DNA of 64,000 nt from Microcoleus sp. FACHB-68 (GCF_014695715.1 NZ_JACJOT010000018.1:372001-436000), one strand, 5' to 3'. Numbered from the stretch's first letter, positions 17,291-26,654 are shown. Notes: generated by a model not told the origin, from the sequence alone. Numbers and translations: made by a program.

Positions 17291-17824
17291 ATGCGTACAC
17301 AATTTTTATCCATCGCTGCTTGTGGTTTATTAGGTGCCGGCGCAATCGCGCAACCGACAGTTGCCAACACCGAAGTTCCTATCACTTCCATTCGCTTCGT
17401 GGGCGCTCAGAAAGGCGGACAAGCAAGAGGCGTTTTTATTGTACCGGATGTAGACACAACTCGCTCAGCTTATGGTGGCAAGCTGAGTCGTTATGATGTC
17501 CACATCTCTAAAATGCTTGAAGTGGCAAATCTCTATTGTTCTAATAGTTGGAACAGCGTTGAGTGGCATTACTTTGCCGGTGATGGTGAGATCAATATGG
17601 GGCGATTTGTAATGAGTTGTAACCTTGTGCGTGATATCCACATTGCTTATGGCACAGGACGTCCCGAACGAACCGTGATTCGCTACGGTTACGGATACGA
17701 CTCAGCAAGCGAAGAAAGATATCTGCCGGTTTTGAATTTAAATGGAGACAAAATTCCTAAATTTCAAAGCTTTGTTCAGCGCTTTACGCCTGTAGGTAAG
17801 GCACAACGGATTGATTCACAATAA
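17291..17824 (+). CDS. Hypothetical secreted protein
   Basis: A 177-aa protein with a likely Sec signal peptide (MRTQFLSIAACGLLGAGAIA, cleavage probably within AQPTVANTE). The mature part has two cysteines (LYCSNSW and VMSCNL) that could form a disulfide, and is rich in aromatic beta-strand segments (EWHYFAGDG, VIRYGYGYD). I do not recognise a family. The short distance between the upstream hairpin and the ATG leaves almost no room for a ribosome-binding site, so the true start could lie elsewhere, but the signal peptide supports this one. Confidence 0.65.
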   Translation: MRTQFLSIAACGLLGAGAIAQPTVANTEVPITSIRFVGAQKGGQARGVFIVPDVDTTRSAYGGKLSRYDVHISKMLEVANLYCSNSWNSVEWHYFAGDGEINMGRFVMSCNLVRDIHIAYGTGRPERTVIRYGYGYDSASEERYLPVLNLNGDKIPKFQSFVQRFTPVGKAQRIDSQ

Positions 17825-17997
17825 CCTCCCAAAACTAATGATTTCTTTCCGAAATATTGTTTTTTAAGCGCAGAAAGAGGTCAAGATTAAATTACATTTT
17901 GTCTTCCAACCTTTGCGGTATTTCTGTTTCCTGATATCGCCACACCTGCTCGATAACCAGCCGGGAGTTTAAACCTCTGGTTAATAGCTAAAGCCGG

Positions 17998-18034
17998 ATA
18001 AATCCGACTTGAAAATTATTGGATTCGGATTTAT
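17998..18034. repeat. 10-bp inverted repeat between converging genes
   Basis: ataaatccga and tcggatttat flank a 17-nt loop. It precedes a stronger hairpin at 18047-18078 in the same gap. Confidence 0.5.
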
Positions 18035-18046
18035 TCGACTTAAACG

Positions 18047-18078
18047 AAACCGCCCGAAAATCAATTTCCGGGCGGTTT
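18047..18078 (-). terminator. GC-rich terminator-like hairpin
   Basis: aaaccgcccg / cgggcggttt form a perfect 10-bp stem with a 12-nt loop. It lies 34 nt beyond the stop of the minus-strand radical SAM gene and probably ends that transcript; its A/T-rich ends would allow termination from either side. Confidence 0.65.
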
Positions 18079-18111
18079 GGAGGCTGTTGCTGAAAAAAAT
18101 CGTTGCAAGGA

Positions 18112-19695
18112 TTAAGCGGCTGCTGATTCTCTCGCCTCTTCATGAATCTTCGTTTTAGCCCCAGCTTCAGATGCCATATATTCAGCTAGTTGAGCTTCAA
18201 TTTGTTCGCGCACAATCTGGCGATATTCGATAAAGTGTTCGCTGTGGGCGCAAACAGTTAAATAGGCATCCCACACGCGGGGATTGTGCCGGAAGATGCC
18301 AAACAGATTGCGCCAGAACTGCCAGCGAGTATGGCGAACAAAACCTTGCCGCCAGCAGACAGTCAGCAGTGCTTTAACATTCACCCAACTTGGCGGTCTT
18401 GTGGGGGCGTGATGCTTGGGAACCCCTAACATTAGAAAGTGCCGATAGGTGCGATTTAAAAATGTCATGGGGTCGTACAATTGCCAAAACGCATCAACAT
18501 ATTCACGGGCAATTGTCTCTATGGGACGCGTTGGCACAAAGTTCATTAAGTTGGTTTGGTTGATAGCCGTGGTTTTGCCATGCAACCGGCCTTCTTTTTC
18601 CAGCCGGTGCCACAGTCCGGTATCTGGCAATGCCTGTAACATACTGAACAGTGCTGTGGGGATTGCTGTTTGCTCAACAAACCGGACAATTCGCTCACCG
18701 GCACCTGGTTTTTCGCCATCAAAACCAATAATAAAGCCGGCCATTACCCGCAAGCCGGTTCTCGTAATCGCCTCCACAGATTCTGAAAGCGGATCTCTTG
18801 TATTTTGAAACTTTTTGGTAAACGCTAAACTTTCTTCATCAGGTGTTTCAATTCCTAGAAAGACAGCATTGAAGTTGCACTCAACCATCAATTTCATCAG
18901 TTCAGGATCTTGTGCTAAATCAATGGATGCTTCAGTATTTAAATGGAAGGGATAGTTGCGTTCTATCATCCAGGTTTTCAACTCATTTAGCAACAATCTG
19001 ACATTGCGTTTGTTGCCAATAAAGTTGTCATCTACCATGAAAATGCTGCGTCGCCAGCCTAATTCATAAAGCCGGTCAAGTTCAGCTAAAAGTTGTTCTG
19101 GAGATTTTGTCCGAGGTTTGCGACCGTAGAGAACAATAATGTCACAAAATTCGCATTGAAACGGGCAACCGCGAGAGAACTGGATTGACATATTGTCGTA
19201 GGCTTCAAAATCCAGCAACTCAAAGCGCGGGATTGGCGTTGAAGTCACATCAGGCTTTTCTGTGGCGCGGAAAGTTCCTGAAACTTCACCCTTTTGAATC
19301 GCCTCGACAAACATGGGCAGGGTGAGTTCGCCTTCATCTAAAATCAGAAAATCTGCACCGGCAGCATTCGCTTCTTTTGGCAATGCCGTTGGATAAGGGC
19401 CGCCCACTGCGACTAATTTGCCGCGTCGTTTTGCTTCCTCAATTTGAGCAATAAAATCTAGCTTTTGAACAATCATGGCTGAAATAATTACAACTTCAGC
19501 CCATTCCCATTCCGCCTCCGTTACTGCCCGAACATTGCGATCAACTAACTTAAACTCCCATTCTTGAGGCAAAATTGCCGCAACTGTTGCCAAACCCAAT
19601 GGCGGCAGCATTGCCTTTCGCCCCACCAGTTCTAAGGTTTTTTCAAATGACCAGAAACTTTTTGGAAATAGGGGATAGAGGAGTAAAACTCGCAT
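18112..19695 (-). CDS. B12-binding-domain radical SAM protein (DUF4070-type)
   Basis: A 527-aa protein. The N-terminal cobalamin-binding-like domain (residues 1-135) includes MLPPLGLATVAAILP and VGGPYPTALP. The radical SAM core has CPFQCEFC (Cx3Cx2C for the 4Fe-4S cluster) followed by VVLYGRK-type IIVLYGRKPRTKSPEQLLAEL and the strand FMVDDNFIGNKR. The C-terminal part (GFIIGFDGEKPGAGERIVRFVEQTAIPTALFSMLQALPDTGL) reads like DUF4070. Such enzymes carry out methylations or other radical chemistry; the substrate is not predictable. It is the last of four minus-strand genes (22392 down to 18112) that include lipid hydroxylase-like proteins. It is not an evident HpnP or BchE by its motifs. Confidence 0.85.
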   Translation of the reverse strand: MRVLLLYPLFPKSFWSFEKTLELVGRKAMLPPLGLATVAAILPQEWEFKLVDRNVRAVTEAEWEWAEVVIISAMIVQKLDFIAQIEEAKRRGKLVAVGGPYPTALPKEANAAGADFLILDEGELTLPMFVEAIQKGEVSGTFRATEKPDVTSTPIPRFELLDFEAYDNMSIQFSRGCPFQCEFCDIIVLYGRKPRTKSPEQLLAELDRLYELGWRRSIFMVDDNFIGNKRNVRLLLNELKTWMIERNYPFHLNTEASIDLAQDPELMKLMVECNFNAVFLGIETPDEESLAFTKKFQNTRDPLSESVEAITRTGLRVMAGFIIGFDGEKPGAGERIVRFVEQTAIPTALFSMLQALPDTGLWHRLEKEGRLHGKTTAINQTNLMNFVPTRPIETIAREYVDAFWQLYDPMTFLNRTYRHFLMLGVPKHHAPTRPPSWVNVKALLTVCWRQGFVRHTRWQFWRNLFGIFRHNPRVWDAYLTVCAHSEHFIEYRQIVREQIEAQLAEYMASEAGAKTKIHEEARESAAA

Positions 19696-19744
19696 TGAAA
19701 CTCAAGCCTCATAAAAAAGGGAAGCGGTCAGTTAGAAATTGTTA

Positions 19745-19804
19745 GCACTCAACAATCAGTGTTTTTTTCAGTGATTGCTGAGTATTCTACTGGCTGTTGA
19801 GTGC
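19745..19804. repeat. Inverted repeat between radical SAM and amidohydrolase genes
   Basis: gcactcaaca and tgttgagtgc are perfectly complementary across a 40-nt loop that itself contains partly complementary caatcagtg / cagtgattg. It resembles the STRR family of this genome and would lie inside the message if the two genes are cotranscribed. Confidence 0.6.
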
Positions 19805-19817
19805 CACTTACTAACTT

Positions 19818-21200
19818 TTAGGCATGAACCATTTGGTTTGCCGGCAGAGATTGGCGCAAACGTTCGCCATACAACGCTAACGCATTGCCACCTAACAGCA
19901 ATCCGAGATGCTGCCGGTCGTAATTTGTCACCTCAGCCGCATCTTTGACGCAATTTTTCAGAACCCCATCCCAGTGACCATAATCGCCTGAGAAGCAAGC
20001 CAAATGCTTGCCAATTTCACCCATCGCCGTCGGCAGATAAGCCGGTCCCGGATCGTCAGATTCAAACGAGGTAAAAATCTGACCCCGTTCAAAATATTCC
20101 AGAGGATCGCGGTGACGCAAATCGTAGTGCTCGTACAAGCTGGCATCATCGATTTTTGTGGGATCGTTTTGAGCATTCCACATCAAATCGAAAAGATTTT
20201 TCGCCTGAGAGATAATATTGACATTATTGCTCCCACGCTCCTGAATGAGCAACTTGGTAAACTCCATCAAAGAGGGGCGATAGGGATGCTTGGGATCAAA
20301 GTCTCGAATGCGTTTTTCCCAGTGTTCGTGGAAAGAATGGGCCAAATCTGGCAGCCAACCGCAACCACCTTCTAAAAAGCCAACTCGCAGAGTGGGGAAT
20401 TTCTCAAAAGCCCCATCAAACACCATCCGCGCGAGCGCTAATTGCTGCTGATTTCGCTGCACGAAAATGTGAGTGAGGATGAAAGTTTCGGTGTAGTCTG
20501 AAATCCCACCCACCATATAGGAACCTGGGCCACCGTGTACGCCTAGGGCGATATCCAGGTCTACGGCAGCTTGTAAAATGGGGTGGAAGTCAGGATGGCT
20601 GATGGTTTTGCAAGCGCGGATTTCCGGGAAAGCATCGGGTGCTTTGGGATGAGGGATCGGCATATTGGGGGCAACTGCAACGCCAATCATGCCCAATTCA
20701 TTAACACATCGGTGCATTTCTGCTACGGCTTCATTCACATCTTGAAGCGGCAAAACACCAATTGGTTTGAGCCGATCACTGTACTTGCGGCAATCATCGG
20801 CGATATAGCTGTTGTAAGCTTTGCACAACGCAACCCCGAAATCTTTATCCAAAATGCTGGAGAAGATTAGATTTAGGGTGCCGTAGATCACTTGGACATC
20901 TACGCCTTCTTGATCCATGTGTTCAACCCGGCGCTGATTGAACAAAGCGCCTAAGGTTGTATCTGGGTGGAGGTTGCGAAAGCCGCCTTTACCGAAACCC
21001 TGCGGTTGGGGGAACATCCGCATAAAGTCTTTTTTGCCGGTGGCTGGGTTAAAGTCCATGACTCTTGCCCGTTGATCGCCGAGGCTATCGACAACTAAAC
21101 CGAGCCGGTCGCGATACTCTGGTTCCAAATAATCCCGCATAATCAGGGGATTTTCTATCTTATGAGCATCGGCATCAATCACCAGTAAGCCGTCGTACAT
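19818..21200 (-). CDS. Amidohydrolase family protein (metal-dependent, amidohydrolase 2 type)
   Basis: A 460-aa TIM-barrel hydrolase or decarboxylase. It opens with LLVIDADAHKIENP (a D-A-H metal motif in place of DxHxH), followed by VDVQVIYGTLNLIFSS, HPDFHPILQAAVDLDIALGVHGGPG (His ligands) and, near the end, LACFSGDYGHWDG (Asp). This layout is that of the amidohydrolase 2 / ACMSD superfamily. The natural substrate is unknown. It lies 122 bp upstream of the radical SAM gene and 134 bp downstream of the Mpo1-like gene, all on the minus strand. Confidence 0.82.
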   Translation of the reverse strand: MYDGLLVIDADAHKIENPLIMRDYLEPEYRDRLGLVVDSLGDQRARVMDFNPATGKKDFMRMFPQPQGFGKGGFRNLHPDTTLGALFNQRRVEHMDQEGVDVQVIYGTLNLIFSSILDKDFGVALCKAYNSYIADDCRKYSDRLKPIGVLPLQDVNEAVAEMHRCVNELGMIGVAVAPNMPIPHPKAPDAFPEIRACKTISHPDFHPILQAAVDLDIALGVHGGPGSYMVGGISDYTETFILTHIFVQRNQQQLALARMVFDGAFEKFPTLRVGFLEGGCGWLPDLAHSFHEHWEKRIRDFDPKHPYRPSLMEFTKLLIQERGSNNVNIISQAKNLFDLMWNAQNDPTKIDDASLYEHYDLRHRDPLEYFERGQIFTSFESDDPGPAYLPTAMGEIGKHLACFSGDYGHWDGVLKNCVKDAAEVTNYDRQHLGLLLGGNALALYGERLRQSLPANQMVHA

Positions 21201-21334
21201 TAACTTTCCTCTGTTAGTTCTTAGTTGTCAGTTGTCAGATTTTAGGGGCTAGAGACGTTCGAGGGAACTGGACTAGCAGAATAGGTTTCTACTGCTCAGT
21301 CTCGCGCCGATTGCTTAGGTTATTTTAAGTGAAC

Positions 21335-21655
21335 CTAGCGTGAAGCCGGCTTACGGTTAAAGTGCGCCCACAATTGGCGTAAACCAAACCAGTGTTCAAA
21401 CGACCACGACATCGAGGCGAGGATGGTGATGCCGGGATATTTTCTAAAAGCAGGTTCGTTTTTTTCAAAAAAGGCATGACCTCCCAAGGCAAATACTTGG
21501 GTGAAGATCAAGCAAAGAAGGGTGAGACGCCAGTCATAAAATAGCAAGATCACCGCCGCAATTGCCAGGATGTTGGTTATATGATGCAGGATTTGGTTAA
21601 TGGGATTTTGATGGCTGGCCACAAAGTGTGCTTTGGCTTCTTGGAAGTAGCTCAC
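21335..21655 (-). CDS. Mpo1-like / DUF962 membrane protein
   Basis: A 106-aa protein with hydrophobic segments ILAIAAVILLFY and LTLLCLIFTQVFALGGHAFF. The signature GGHAFFEKNEPAFRK and the N-terminal HQNPINQILHHITN match the DUF962 pattern, in which conserved His residues bind iron in yeast Mpo1, a dioxygenase for alpha-oxidation of 2-hydroxy fatty acids. Its upstream neighbour (21910-22392) is a fatty-acid-hydroxylase-like protein, which makes a shared lipid role plausible. Family call is good; the bacterial reaction is inference. Confidence 0.8.
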   Translation of the reverse strand: MSYFQEAKAHFVASHQNPINQILHHITNILAIAAVILLFYDWRLTLLCLIFTQVFALGGHAFFEKNEPAFRKYPGITILASMSWSFEHWFGLRQLWAHFNRKPASR

Positions 21656-21763
21656 GGTGATTCTCCTGTCGAGTCACGCTTTTGGGAACAATATCACTTA
21701 CGCTCTCATTCTGGCGAGAGCGAGCGCAAAATTTCAAGGATTGGCTGGGATTGGGGAATGGGG

Positions 21764-21880
21764 ATTGGGCATTGGGCATTGGGCATGGGGCATGGGGCAT
21801 GGGGCAAGGCTGCGCCAACAAGAACGGTAGGGTCAAGGCTGCGCCAACAAGAACGTTAGGGGGATGGGGCATTGGGCACC
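21764..21880. repeat. GGGCATT/GGGGCAT heptamers and a 29-nt tandem duplication
   Basis: Heptamers alternate as gggcatt and ggggcat from about 21764 to 21804. Then the 29-nt unit that starts caaggctgcgccaacaagaa occurs twice (21805-21833 and 21834-21862), differing at one central base (gg/gt). A further ggggcattgggca follows. The tract lies between the Mpo1-like and hydroxylase genes. Confidence 0.8.
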
Positions 21881-21909
21881 CTTTACGCACTCACTCCTCA
21901 AAATTCCCT

Positions 21910-22392
21910 CTACCACCAGCGCAGTTGTAAGTAATTTCGTGGTGGTTGAGTCATTTCCTCTTCAGTTAGCCATTCCACCGGCTTGTAGGTGCCAAAGACA
22001 TGATCCCACCAATCAACTGCTAGACCGAAGTTGTGGTGCCACATATTGTATTTGTGGTGGACATAGTGAACCGGCATCTTCATCCAAAAGCACGCTTTTG
22101 GGTTTTCGTGCTGTAGTTGGTGGGCATAAGCTGAAAAGGCTGCATAAGCCACTCCGCCCAGACACCAACCGATACCGGCTTCTAGGGAGTAGAAAAACAT
22201 TAGGGCCAGAACAAGGCCAGTCCCCTTAATATAGTCCCGAAATTCCCAGATCACGCCTTGGCCTTCGTTGCGCCGGTGGTGATCGCGGTGACGTTCGCCA
22301 ATTTTAGGCGAGACGTGCATTAAGCGGTGCATCCAATATTCCACTAAACTTGCCAAGATAAAGGCAATGATAAAACAGGCGATTGCGATCAT
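21910..22392 (-). CDS. Fatty-acid hydroxylase / sterol desaturase superfamily protein
   Basis: A 160-aa membrane di-iron enzyme. The His boxes are HRLMH (HX3H), ERHRDHH and, near the C-terminus, VHHKYNMWHHNFG, in the order expected for the superfamily. Hydrophobic segments surround them (MIAIACFIIAFILASLVEYW, LVLALMFFYSLEAGIGWCLGGVAY). The short length resembles CrtR-like and CrtZ-like bacterial hydroxylases, so a carotenoid substrate is an alternative to a fatty acyl one. It is the first gene of a minus-strand run that continues with the Mpo1-like protein. Confidence 0.82.
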   Translation of the reverse strand: MIAIACFIIAFILASLVEYWMHRLMHVSPKIGERHRDHHRRNEGQGVIWEFRDYIKGTGLVLALMFFYSLEAGIGWCLGGVAYAAFSAYAHQLQHENPKACFWMKMPVHYVHHKYNMWHHNFGLAVDWWDHVFGTYKPVEWLTEEEMTQPPRNYLQLRWW

Positions 22393-22628
22393 GCTGCCTC
22401 CTCACGCGGGATGTTTCTGTAGTGAAACCACCAGGGATATTTTGCCATTTTCTGGCTGCCGGTGAGGGGTACGATTCGCCTAAAAGTTAAGTTATGGTTC
22501 TCTACCACGAGACGTGTGCGAAGCTGTAGAATGCCGCTTATCTGCGTTCACCGGCAGGGTGCAATCTCACAGACCAAGTAGCCTCATCCTAGATAAGTCG
22601 GACAGAAGGCTCAGAAATAATTCTTTGG

Positions 22629-23234
22629 ATGAAAGATCGCCCCATGAAAGTAAATAACCTTGATTGGCCAGAGATTGCTGAATATTTAGCGCTTTCCGGT
22701 GCTGTGATTGGTTCAATTGTCGCTGTGGCTTCACAGCAAGTTTTGTATTCGGCTGTGCCGGTGTCTTTATCGTTGTTATTGAACTTGTTTAACCGGCATC
22801 GTTGGGAGGAACTGACGAGGGCGAGACTGACTGCTGCGATCACCCAACTAGACCAAAAGTTGTTTAGTATCAAAGCTTTAGTTGAGCGGCGCGTTGACGA
22901 CTTGAGAATGGACATTGCTCAGCTGAATCAGGAGGCGCAAAAAATTCAAGCCGGCCAGGAAGTGGAAAACTTGGGGACAGCTATGCTGAAATTGCAACAG
23001 CAGATCGTTTCGCTAGAGCAATCTCTTGAGGTGATGAGCGTTCAGTTAGAAGAATTAACCCCACCAGGCGGCATTCAGTCTCAGATGCAGTCTGGCGAGG
23101 CATCTGTGGCCACTCCTGTTCGGTTGCATGATATCCACTCCGTCCCAGAGCAAGATGCGATTAGAATTGCCTCTCAACAAGTACCCGAAGCCGGTTCAAA
23201 TCCTCAAGATGTGTTAAGGCGATATCACTGGTAA
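22629..23234 (+). CDS. Hypothetical membrane-anchored coiled-coil protein
   Basis: A 201-aa protein with an N-terminal hydrophobic stretch (YLALSGAVIGSIVAVASQQVLYSAVPVSLSLLLNLF, about residues 16-52) and a long heptad-rich region (about 60-150: AITQLDQKLFSIKALVERRVDDL, LQQQIVSLEQSLEVMSVQLEEL). The tail is polar. This N-terminal module is one I associate with several cyanobacterial hypothetical proteins, but I know no function. An in-frame ATG at 22644 (MKVNNLDWPE) is an alternative start. Confidence 0.7.
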   Translation: MKDRPMKVNNLDWPEIAEYLALSGAVIGSIVAVASQQVLYSAVPVSLSLLLNLFNRHRWEELTRARLTAAITQLDQKLFSIKALVERRVDDLRMDIAQLNQEAQKIQAGQEVENLGTAMLKLQQQIVSLEQSLEVMSVQLEELTPPGGIQSQMQSGEASVATPVRLHDIHSVPEQDAIRIASQQVPEAGSNPQDVLRRYHW

Positions 23235-23692
23235 CCCTTGAAGTGTTTCGAGATTTATCAAAACGGGTGTAAAACACCCAAAAATGTTGCTATGAGCTGG
23301 GGATGAAAGCTAAGCTGGACTGGCTAAGTTTTGAACGCCTTAGCTGTTGCCGGTGCCGTGCAAGCATCACCATTTGGCACAGCACGGAAATTACTTAGTC
23401 CTACCCAGCTATCAACGATGATGCCTGCACTTTGACTGATACTTAGGCTTTTATCCTATGAAAAAATAGAAGATAGAATTTTAGCAAGGCAGACTCCAGT
23501 AGTGTACTTGTCGATCTGAGTAATGTTTTAATCGGAGTTCTGTTGTTAACTAATTCAAGGATATGTTTATCTTTATATTAAATTGTAAATAACTATTCAA
23601 TTCAACTATAAAATTTTAGTTAAAATTGTTTAAAACTCATTTTTTAAAAAATATTTTAGTATTGTTGGATTTGAAGTAAAGGGCATGAGTTT
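23235..23692. other. AT-rich intergenic region with a small hairpin
   Basis: A perfect gggtgt-aaa-acaccc hairpin at 23265-23279 lies 31 nt after the previous stop and may end that transcript. The remainder becomes strongly AT-rich toward the chemoreceptor start; no gene is seen. Confidence 0.45.
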
Positions 23693-25231
23693 ATGGAATT
23701 TAAAATGAATCTAAAAACAAAAATGTTAATTAGCTCTACTATTCCTTTATTTTTGTATATGCTAATGGTTGGGTTGGTTTACTCAACAGCAAATCAAGTC
23801 TTTAAGACATTTGAAGAAGTTGAAAGACTACAAAAAGTCTTGATATTGGCTAATAAACTGGAAACAGAAGCTAAGGCAATGATCCGAAATTATAGGGGAT
23901 ACGTTATTGATAATAACGATGAATTCATTAAGGAATATCAACAGAATTTAAAAGCTACTCGTGAGGCAGCAGTTTTACTCGAAGAAATTGTAAAGAGTAA
24001 AGAGCAAAAAACCCGTATTTCCCAAATGCTTGATGTAGTTAAAGAGTATGATAATTTTACAAAAAAATCAATAAATCTTATTAATCAAGGAAAACAAAAT
24101 CAAGCAATCGCTTTATTCAAAACAGGTCAGGGGACAAAATTTGTTAATAAATTTGATGAAATTAGTCAAGATTTTAGAGAATTCCAGCAAGAGCAACTTG
24201 AAGAAAAAACCGCACAATCAAAAAATGCTTTAAATTTTTTGCTCTATGCACTTATTGTTGGGTCATTATTGCTAATTATTTTAGCCATAACCGTTGCTTT
24301 AATCCTTTCTTCTGGAATTACGAATACGATTAATCAAGCTGTTAGTTCAATTGCCTCATCTTCAACGCAAATTGCGGCAACCGTAGAACAGCAGGAACGT
24401 ACAGCAGCACAGCAAGCGAGTTCCGTCTATCAAACAACGACGACAATGGATGAGTTGGGCGCGTCATCCCGTCATGCAGCACAGCAAGCAGAATTATCAG
24501 CCGAAAGTGCGCGTCAAGTTTTAAAGCTAGCAGAATCAGCATCAGCCGGCGCACATCAAGTTTTAAACCGGGCAGAGGAAGGCAATAAATCGGTGACGCA
24601 AACCCTTGAGGGAATTTACGCACTAAAAGACAATGTCGGGGCAATTGCTGAGCAAATTATGCGCTTAAGCCAGCAGGCAAATCAGATCGGCAGTATTACG
24701 AATGCAGTTACCCAGTTAGCAAATCAAACAAATATGTTAGCACTCAACGCAGCAGTGGAAGCCGTTCGTGCTGGAGAGCAAGGTAAAGGATTTGGTGTTG
24801 TTGCCGCAGAGATTCGCAAACTCGCCGATCAAAGCAAAATCTCAGCCGATAAAATCACTGTTCTCATTGATGAGATCCAAAAAGCTATTAATTTTACTGT
24901 GATAGTGACTGATCAAGGAACGAGAAAAGCTGAGGAAGGAATTAAACTTTCTCAAGGAACTGTAGAGGTTTTTACGAGCGTGACTCAAGCCATTAATGAC
25001 ATTGTTTTGAACAATCAGCAAGTTTCGCTGAATGCAATTAATGAGGTGGTGGAAAGTTGCCAGCAAATTTCGCTCACTTCTAAACAGCAAGCGATTGCGG
25101 TTCAGCAAGTCGTGGAGGCAATGAATGCTATTAATCAGGGAGCTTCTGAGACAGCAAGTGGGATCAGTCAAACAAAAATTGGCACTCAAAAACTTAATGA
25201 AGCTGCCATGCATCTCAAAACAGTAGTGTAA
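23693..25231 (+). CDS. Methyl-accepting chemotaxis protein
   Basis: A 512-aa chemoreceptor. TM1 is near residues 10-33 ([21 protein letters not shown]), a periplasmic helical sensor with CHASE3-like pattern spans about 35-175 ([28 protein letters not shown]), and TM2 is at about 184-206. A normal HAMP domain is not evident after TM2. The signalling tip is clear: [38 protein letters not shown]. It should regulate a CheA-type kinase controlling motility or phototaxis; no che genes are in the window. Base composition is more AT-rich than the neighbourhood. M5 (23705) is a possible alternative start. Confidence 0.92.
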   Translation: MEFKMNLKTKMLISSTIPLFLYMLMVGLVYSTANQVFKTFEEVERLQKVLILANKLETEAKAMIRNYRGYVIDNNDEFIKEYQQNLKATREAAVLLEEIVKSKEQKTRISQMLDVVKEYDNFTKKSINLINQGKQNQAIALFKTGQGTKFVNKFDEISQDFREFQQEQLEEKTAQSKNALNFLLYALIVGSLLLIILAITVALILSSGITNTINQAVSSIASSSTQIAATVEQQERTAAQQASSVYQTTTTMDELGASSRHAAQQAELSAESARQVLKLAESASAGAHQVLNRAEEGNKSVTQTLEGIYALKDNVGAIAEQIMRLSQQANQIGSITNAVTQLANQTNMLALNAAVEAVRAGEQGKGFGVVAAEIRKLADQSKISADKITVLIDEIQKAINFTVIVTDQGTRKAEEGIKLSQGTVEVFTSVTQAINDIVLNNQQVSLNAINEVVESCQQISLTSKQQAIAVQQVVEAMNAINQGASETASGISQTKIGTQKLNEAAMHLKTVV

Positions 25232-25536
25232 TGAATATTAAAGCGCCGATAGTATTGAAACTATCGCATTGATATAGTAGTGAGGGGGTGCATCTCAAAT
25301 TTGTCAAAATATTGGAGTGAGATCAATAAGCTGCCTAATGACGACAAGCGGGCAAGATGCCCGGACTACAAATTTACAAAAATGGGATGCTATTGTAATG
25401 AGGCTGCCGATCCCCTAAAGATTTTATTCCTAATTTAAAGCAGTCGTAAGGCAATTATTGATAATTTAGAAATGCACATAAATTTGGTAATAAAGGTTAT
25501 CAAAACGAAAAAGCTTATACAAATAAAAGTTTATAT
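25232..25536. other. AT-rich intergenic region
   Basis: A 7-bp perfect inverted repeat, cgatagt / actatcg (25247-25266), follows the chemoreceptor stop by 15 nt without a T-run. Nothing else is recognisable. Confidence 0.4.
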
Positions 25537-26178
25537 ATGAACATAAATTTAGTAAAAGAAGCTATCAGAACTGAACAACATAAAAACGGAGAAATCTGGA
25601 TTAAGTTATCTGAGGTTGCTAAAATTTGCTGTACTAAATACCAATTAGCTATTACAAAAGAATGGTTTACAAATAATCCTGATTTTCGAGTATATCGTAC
25701 AGCAAACCCTTTGGAGATTTACATAGCTTTGGTTGAAACGCTCCCTTCTTTTTACTCTACAAAAAATGGAGAATTTGAGCCAGAGGAATCAACACTCTCA
25801 GAAGAATCTGTATGTAAATCAGAAAGCGAGGAATCAACATTCTCAGAAGAATCTGTATGTAAATCAGAAAGCATAGAACCAGTTATTATATCAAACTCTG
25901 CAATACAGATATCAAGCATCCAATCTTGTGAAGATTTGGAACGATATCTATACAGTTTATTGAAAGAACTAGGAGCAGATTCGCCCTTATATTTTGTTGA
26001 AATTTCAGTTTTAACAAAACATTTTTATAAAAAGTATGGGAAGCCGATAAAGCCCGTGCTGAATGGATTGATTCCACAATTAAAGTTGGTAGAGTTTATG
26101 CAGTGTTATGATTCGTTTCTTATGATAAAAGTTAAGGATAGGTGGACAGTTACCTTACAAAAGTTGGATGATTGCTGA
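25537..26178 (+). CDS. Hypothetical protein with internal tandem repeat, possible paired winged-helix (LOTUS-like) domains
   Basis: A 213-aa protein in AT-rich DNA. Residues 1-72 (GEIWIKLSEVAKICCTKYQLAITKEWFTNNPDFRVYRTANPLEIYIAL) and 128-208 (SPLYFVEISVLTKHFYKKYGKPIKPVLNGLIPQLKLVEFM) both resemble the order of LOTUS/OST-HTH domains: a helix starting at a short strand, a middle helix, and a final strand pair. They are joined by an acidic linker made of two identical-length 15-residue repeats (ESTxSEESVCKSES). LOTUS domains bind RNA or protein partners. The assignment is tentative and made by eye; without it, this is a protein of unknown function. Confidence 0.6.
   Translation: MNINLVKEAIRTEQHKNGEIWIKLSEVAKICCTKYQLAITKEWFTNNPDFRVYRTANPLEIYIALVETLPSFYSTKNGEFEPEESTLSEESVCKSESEESTFSEESVCKSESIEPVIISNSAIQISSIQSCEDLERYLYSLLKELGADSPLYFVEISVLTKHFYKKYGKPIKPVLNGLIPQLKLVEFMQCYDSFLMIKVKDRWTVTLQKLDDC
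25783..25872 (+). repeat. Two tandem 45-nt in-frame repeats
   Basis: Units at 25783-25827 and 25828-25872 differ at one base (actctc/attctc), indicating a recent duplication. They encode the acidic Ser/Glu linker of the surrounding gene. Confidence 0.9.
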
Positions 26179-26654
26179 AAAGTTACTTAATACTAATTAA
26201 GTTTAACTCTAAAACGGATATATAGCAATCTTTCTTCACAAAAACATGGTTCTACCGTTTAACTTATTTGCCTAAATGCTTTGCCCCGACGTGAATGCCT
26301 GTCCCAGATTAAGCTGAGAAATGATATGAGATTCAGCTTGTTAAAGTTTAAAATATTTATTAACTTATAGATTAATTTTTACAGCTTTTACTAAAACAAA
26401 AATCGTTAGGATTCAATCGGCTATATAGTTTTTAATTAGCAAAAATAATAAATTAATAATAGCAAATGGTTTTCTCTGTTATTAAGAGAATAAAATTTAA
26501 TTTTGCAAAATTCACAAAAAATGGTATAACAGAGTGTTTGTCAGGTCAAAGTTACAAAACTCTGCATTCTAAAAAAAATACCAAGGCAGAGAGGAGCGCC
26601 GGCTTGATAAATCGCTTCTAAAATCCAAAATTTGATGCGCGGTGTGAGATTCTA
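26179..26654. other. AT-rich intergenic region, no gene seen
   Basis: About 475 nt with low GC and no protein-like frame on either strand. It should hold the promoter of the GH3-like gene. Confidence 0.5.
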
